A DNA stretch of 8,566 nt from the NCBI GenBank assembly GCA_910588795.1, contig CAJURI010000079.1:1-8566 (forward strand), written 5' to 3'. The DNA comes from an uncultured Duncaniella sp. GTDB lineage: Bacteria; Bacteroidota; Bacteroidia; Bacteroidales; Muribaculaceae. Below the pieces are notes generated by a model, which was not told where the DNA came from, did not search any database, and saw only the letters and a list, made by a program, of their open reading frames with translations. Position numbers and translations under genes: made by a program. Below, piece after piece: positions 5,821-8,566 of the stretch (positions are counted from its first letter, which is position 1; each line of letters opens with the position of its first letter).

Positions 5821-6438
5821 ATGCCAGGATTATTAGGAAAGAAAATCGGAATGACATCCGTTTTCAGTGCCGACGGCAAGAACGTGCCGTGCACTGTTAT
5901 CGAAGTAGGTCCCTGCGTAGTTACTCAAGTGAAAACGGTTGAAAAGGACGGCTATGCCGCCGTACAGCTCGGCTTCGAGGAGAAGAAAGAGAAGCACACA
6001 ACCAACCCCATGGCCGGACACTTCAAGAAGGCCGGAGTAGCTCCCCAGCGCCACTTGGCCGAGTTCAAAGGATTTGGCGAAGAAGTAAAGCTCGGTGACA
6101 CCATCACCGTTGACTTCTTCAGCGAAGACGACTTCGTAGACATCCAGGGGACATCCAAGGGTAAGGGATATCAGGGCGTTGTCAAGCGTCATGGCTTCGG
6201 CGGCGTAGGCCAGTCGACCCACGGTCAGCACAACCGCCTCCGTGCCCCCGGTTCTGTAGGTGCCTGCTCTTATCCCGCAAAGGTGTTCAAAGGCATGCGC
6301 ATGGCAGGCCAGATGGGCAATGAGAAGGTAACCGTTCAAAACCTCCGTGTAGTTAAGGTGCTTCCCGAGCACAATGTGCTCCTCATCAAGGGCTCTATCC
6401 CCGGAAGCAAAGGTTCAATCGTCTTAATTGAGAAATAA
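5821..6438 (+). CDS. rplC: 50S ribosomal protein L3
   Basis: L3 is an early 23S rRNA-binding protein whose long central extension reaches towards the peptidyl transferase centre. The length is 205 residues against 209 in E. coli. Typical segments are the N-terminal LLGKKIGMTSVF, GTSKGKGYQGVVKRHGF (110-126), the SVGACSYPAKVFKG segment (145-158) and MAGQMGNEKVTVQNL. At the position of E. coli Gln150, which PrmB methylates, this protein has Ser150 (6268-6270). The segment as a whole differs from the proteobacterial GQNQTP form, so that modification cannot occur here. The stop codon shares one base with the rplD start (TAATG), suggesting translational coupling between the two. Confidence 0.99.
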   Translation: MPGLLGKKIGMTSVFSADGKNVPCTVIEVGPCVVTQVKTVEKDGYAAVQLGFEEKKEKHTTNPMAGHFKKAGVAPQRHLAEFKGFGEEVKLGDTITVDFFSEDDFVDIQGTSKGKGYQGVVKRHGFGGVGQSTHGQHNRLRAPGSVGACSYPAKVFKGMRMAGQMGNEKVTVQNLRVVKVLPEHNVLLIKGSIPGSKGSIVLIEK

Positions 6439-7058
6439 TGGAAGTCGCAATCTACAATATCAAGGGTGAGGATACCGGCCGCAAGGCTCAGCTCGCCGAC
6501 GAGGTGTTCGCAATCGATGCCAACGAGCATGCCGTTTATCTCGACGTTAAGCAGTACCTCGCCAACCAGCGTCAGGGTACCCACAAGTCCAAGGAACGTA
6601 GCGAAGTCTCCGGTTCTACCCGCAAGCTCCACAAGCAGAAGGGCGGCGGCGGCAGCCGTATCGGTGACATCAACTCCCCCGTGCTCGTGGGTGGTGGCCG
6701 TGTGTTCGGTCCCCGTCCCCGTGACTATCGTTTCAAGTTGAATAAGAAAGTTAAGGCTCTTGCACGCCGCAGCGCACTCACCTACAAAGTGCAGGACAGC
6801 CAGGTGATCGTCGTTGAGGACTTCAATTTCGAGGCTCCCAAGACTAAAGATTTCGTAAATATTGCTAAAAATCTTAAAGTCGACGGCAAAAAGGTGCTCC
6901 TCGTTTTACCTTCTGACAATAAAAACGTAACTTTGTCAGCCCGAAACGTCCCCGACGCAAGGACCATGGTCGCATCCAACCTCAACACCTATGCGATCAT
7001 GAACTCTAACGCTGTGATCCTCACCGAGAGCAGCCTTGATTGTGTGAATAAACTTTAA
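6438..7058 (+). CDS. rplD: 50S ribosomal protein L4
   Basis: L4 binds 23S rRNA early in assembly and its long loop lines the polypeptide exit tunnel. At 206 residues it is close to the E. coli protein (201). The tunnel loop lies roughly at residues 45-97 and includes RQGTHKSKERSEVSGS, KLHKQKGGGGSR and the GPRPRDY segment. The E. coli counterpart of KQKGGGG is RQKGTGR. The C-terminal domain has VVEDFNFEAPKTK. The ATG overlaps the rplC stop by one base. In E. coli L4 also represses the S10 operon through a leader upstream of rpsJ; no such leader is visible here because rpsJ follows fusA closely. The stretch 6841-6960 is noticeably more AT-rich than the rest of the gene, with no break in the frame. 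Confidence 0.99.
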   Translation: MEVAIYNIKGEDTGRKAQLADEVFAIDANEHAVYLDVKQYLANQRQGTHKSKERSEVSGSTRKLHKQKGGGGSRIGDINSPVLVGGGRVFGPRPRDYRFKLNKKVKALARRSALTYKVQDSQVIVVEDFNFEAPKTKDFVNIAKNLKVDGKKVLLVLPSDNKNVTLSARNVPDARTMVASNLNTYAIMNSNAVILTESSLDCVNKL

Positions 7059-7085
7059 ACCCTCACCAAGAAACTACAGTAAGCA

Positions 7086-7376
7086 ATGGAAATTTCAATC
7101 AAACCCATCGTTACCGAGAAGGCGAGCAAGCTCACTGAGAAGCTCAACCGTTACACCTTCATGGTTTCTCCCGAGGCTAACAAGTATCAGATCAAGTCAC
7201 TCGTCGAGAGCCTTTACGGCGTGAAAGTAACCCGCGTCAACACTATCAATGTCCGTTCCAAGAACAAGTCACGCTGGACCAAGAGCGGCCTCCTTCGTGG
7301 AAAGACCGCTGCCTGGAAGAAAGCCATCGTAGACATCGCCGACGGTCAGAACATTGACTTCTACAGCAACATCTAA
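7086..7376 (+). CDS. rplW: 50S ribosomal protein L23
   Basis: L23 lies beside the mouth of the peptide exit tunnel and is the docking site for trigger factor and the signal recognition particle. The protein is 96 residues (100 in E. coli) and starts MEISIKPIVTEKAS. Glu11 in TEKAS aligns with E. coli Glu18, the residue that contacts trigger factor, so docking is expected to be retained. The family ends VNTINVRSKNK, then KTAAWKKAIVDIADGQNIDF. It lies 27 bases after rplD and 7 bases before rplB. No Shine-Dalgarno is present. Confidence 0.98.
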   Translation: MEISIKPIVTEKASKLTEKLNRYTFMVSPEANKYQIKSLVESLYGVKVTRVNTINVRSKNKSRWTKSGLLRGKTAAWKKAIVDIADGQNIDFYSNI

Positions 7377-7383
7377 GAATAAC

Positions 7384-8211
7384 ATGGCAGTAAGAAAATT
7401 TAAGCCCACTACCCCTGGGCAGCGTCACAAGGTTATCGGTGTTTTCAAAGGTACCATCACTGCTACAACACCGGAAAAATCTCTTACAGTCGGCAAAAGG
7501 GCTTCCGGAGGCCGCAACTCCGAAGGCCATCTCACCACCCGCTACCTTGGTGGTGGCCACAAGCGCAAATACCGCTTCATAGACTTTAAGAGAAACAAGG
7601 ACGGCGTCCCCGCAGTCGTGAAGTCCATCGAGTACGATCCCAACCGTTCGGCCCGCATAGCACTTCTCTACTACAAGGACGGCGCAAAGGCTTATATCAT
7701 TGCACCCAACGGCTTGAATGTCGGCGATGTGCTCCTCTCAGGTCCCGAGGCCCAGCCCGAGGTAGGCAACTGTCTCCCGCTGGCCAACATACCTGTCGGC
7801 ACACTCGTCCACAATGTTGAGTTGCGTCCCGGTCAGGGTGCCTTCATGGCCCGTTCGGCTGGCACATTCGCCCAGCTGATCTCCCGCGAAGGCTCCTATG
7901 TAATCATCAAATTACCTTCAGGCGAGACTCGCAAGATTCTTGCCGAGTGTCGTGCCACCGTCGGTGTCGTAGGCAACTCCGAGCACTCCCTCGAGCGTTC
8001 CGGCAAGGCCGGTCGTTCACGCTGGCTCGGACGCCGCCCCCGCAACCGCGGCGTAGTCATGAACCCTGTCGATCACCCCATGGGTGGTGGCGAGGGCCGT
8101 GCATCAGGTGGTCATCCCCGCTCACGCAAGGGTCTGTACTCAAAGGGTCTCAAGACTCGTGCCCCGAAGAAGCATTCTTCGAAGTACATTATCGAAAGAA
8201 GAAAGAAGTAA
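7384..8211 (+). CDS. rplB: 50S ribosomal protein L2
   Basis: L2 is one of the most conserved large-subunit proteins; it binds domain IV of 23S rRNA, helps join the subunits and supports peptidyl transferase activity. I place the start at 7384, giving 275 residues beginning MAVRKFKPTTPGQRH; E. coli L2 has 273. An ATG ten codons earlier (7354) would add residues unlike the family and overlap rplW by 23 bases. Conserved parts are GRNSEGHLTTRYLGGGHKR, the central SH3-like domain, and MNPVDHPMGGGEGRASGG near the C-terminus. His231 in DHP aligns with E. coli His229, which is needed for peptidyl transferase function. The next conserved His of E. coli (DHPH) is Met233 here. It is seven bases after rplW and 26 before rpsS. 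Confidence 0.98.
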   Translation: MAVRKFKPTTPGQRHKVIGVFKGTITATTPEKSLTVGKRASGGRNSEGHLTTRYLGGGHKRKYRFIDFKRNKDGVPAVVKSIEYDPNRSARIALLYYKDGAKAYIIAPNGLNVGDVLLSGPEAQPEVGNCLPLANIPVGTLVHNVELRPGQGAFMARSAGTFAQLISREGSYVIIKLPSGETRKILAECRATVGVVGNSEHSLERSGKAGRSRWLGRRPRNRGVVMNPVDHPMGGGEGRASGGHPRSRKGLYSKGLKTRAPKKHSSKYIIERRKK

Positions 8212-8237
8212 TCTGATTTAAACCAAGCAACATCTCT

Positions 8238-8507
8238 ATGAGTCGTTCATTGAAAAAAGGCCCGTTTATCAGCGTTAAGCTTGAGAAGAAGGTTGCCGCT
8301 ATGGAAGAGACCGGAAAGAAGTCAGTCATCAAGACTTGGAGCCGCGCTTCCATGATAGCCCCCGAGTTCGTGGGTCACACCTTCGCCGTTCATAACGGAA
8401 ACAAGTTTATCCCTGTCTACGTTACCGAGAACATGGTAGGCCACAAGCTCGGCGAGTTCGCCCCCACGCGCACTTTCCGCGGCCACTCCGGTAACCGCAA
8501 AAAGTAA
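8238..8507 (+). CDS. rpsS: 30S ribosomal protein S19
   Basis: S19 is in the 30S head with S13 and contacts the A-site finger region of the 50S. The 89-residue sequence is complete and typical (92 in E. coli): SRSLKKGPFI at the start, KTWSRASMIAPEFVGHTFAVHNG in the middle in conserved order, and MVGHKLGEFAPTRTFRGH near the end, followed by a short basic tail. It follows rplB by 26 bases. The place between rplB and the expected rplV is the universal S10 operon order. Confidence 0.99.
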   Translation: MSRSLKKGPFISVKLEKKVAAMEETGKKSVIKTWSRASMIAPEFVGHTFAVHNGNKFIPVYVTENMVGHKLGEFAPTRTFRGHSGNRKK

Positions 8508-8562
8508 ATAAGGGCCCTGATATAAATAATTCATTTGTAAAAAAGAAAAGAATTAAAATAAA
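8508..8562 (+). promoter_or_regulatory. A-rich leader after rpsS
   Basis: These 55 bases are AT-rich, ending in a long run of A, AG and AAT steps just before an ATG. No Shine-Dalgarno, terminator or full Bacteroidales promoter is seen. It looks like the translation leader of the next S10 operon gene. Confidence 0.5.
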
Positions 8563-8566
8563 ATGG
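8563..8566 (+). CDS. Possible start of 50S ribosomal protein L22, cut by the window edge
   Basis: An ATG at 8563-8565 follows the A-rich leader and is the last codon in the window. In the conserved S10 operon order rplV (L22) follows rpsS, so this is its probable start. The call rests on position alone, since no coding sequence is visible beyond the first codon. Confidence 0.5.

Noticed and set aside
7354..8211. L2 starting at ATG 7354
   Set aside because: The extra ten residues do not match the L2 family, and this start would overlap rplW; ATG 7384 gives the standard N-terminus.
8530..8537. TTCATTTG as a promoter ahead of rplV
   Set aside because: It has one mismatch to TAnnTTTG and no upstream TTTG at the right distance.

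Overview
The window is a chromosomal housekeeping segment from a member of the Bacteroidota, most likely the order Bacteroidales. The protein sequences are Bacteroidales-like, the one recognisable promoter has the Bacteroidales form (TTTG, 20 nt, TAnnTTTG), the tRNA carries no encoded CCA, and no gene start has a Shine-Dalgarno sequence. The coding DNA is richer in G+C than a typical Bacteroides, which would suit a Muribaculaceae-type gut bacterium, but that family-level guess is weak. All genes are on the + strand.

Region 1 (1-2004) holds the 3' part of a tRNA-Val(UAC) and its intrinsic terminator. Next is prfB (release factor 2), whose true reading frame begins at 129 and needs a programmed +1 frameshift at an in-frame UGA (CTT TGA C, 189-195). 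Fifteen bases after prfB is a flavodoxin/ferredoxin fusion protein of the EFR1 type.

Region 2 (2005-5422) is the str operon: a promoter at 2022-2053, a leader of about 140 nt with a 45-nt nearly perfect stem-loop, then rpsL (S12), a 211-nt structured spacer, rpsG (S7) and fusA (EF-G). No tuf follows.

Region 3 (5444-8566) is the S10 operon, joined directly to fusA: rpsJ, rplC, rplD, rplW, rplB, rpsS and the first bases of what is probably rplV. From rpsL on, the genes look like one long transcription unit making ribosomal proteins and the translocase; prfB adds termination and its own autoregulatory frameshift.

I see no mobile element, CRISPR array or defence system. The less ordinary material is regulatory RNA: the prfB recoding site with a perfect internal Shine-Dalgarno in a region that otherwise uses none, the rpsL leader hairpin, and three stem-loops between rpsL and rpsG, where S7 autoregulation acts in E. 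coli.
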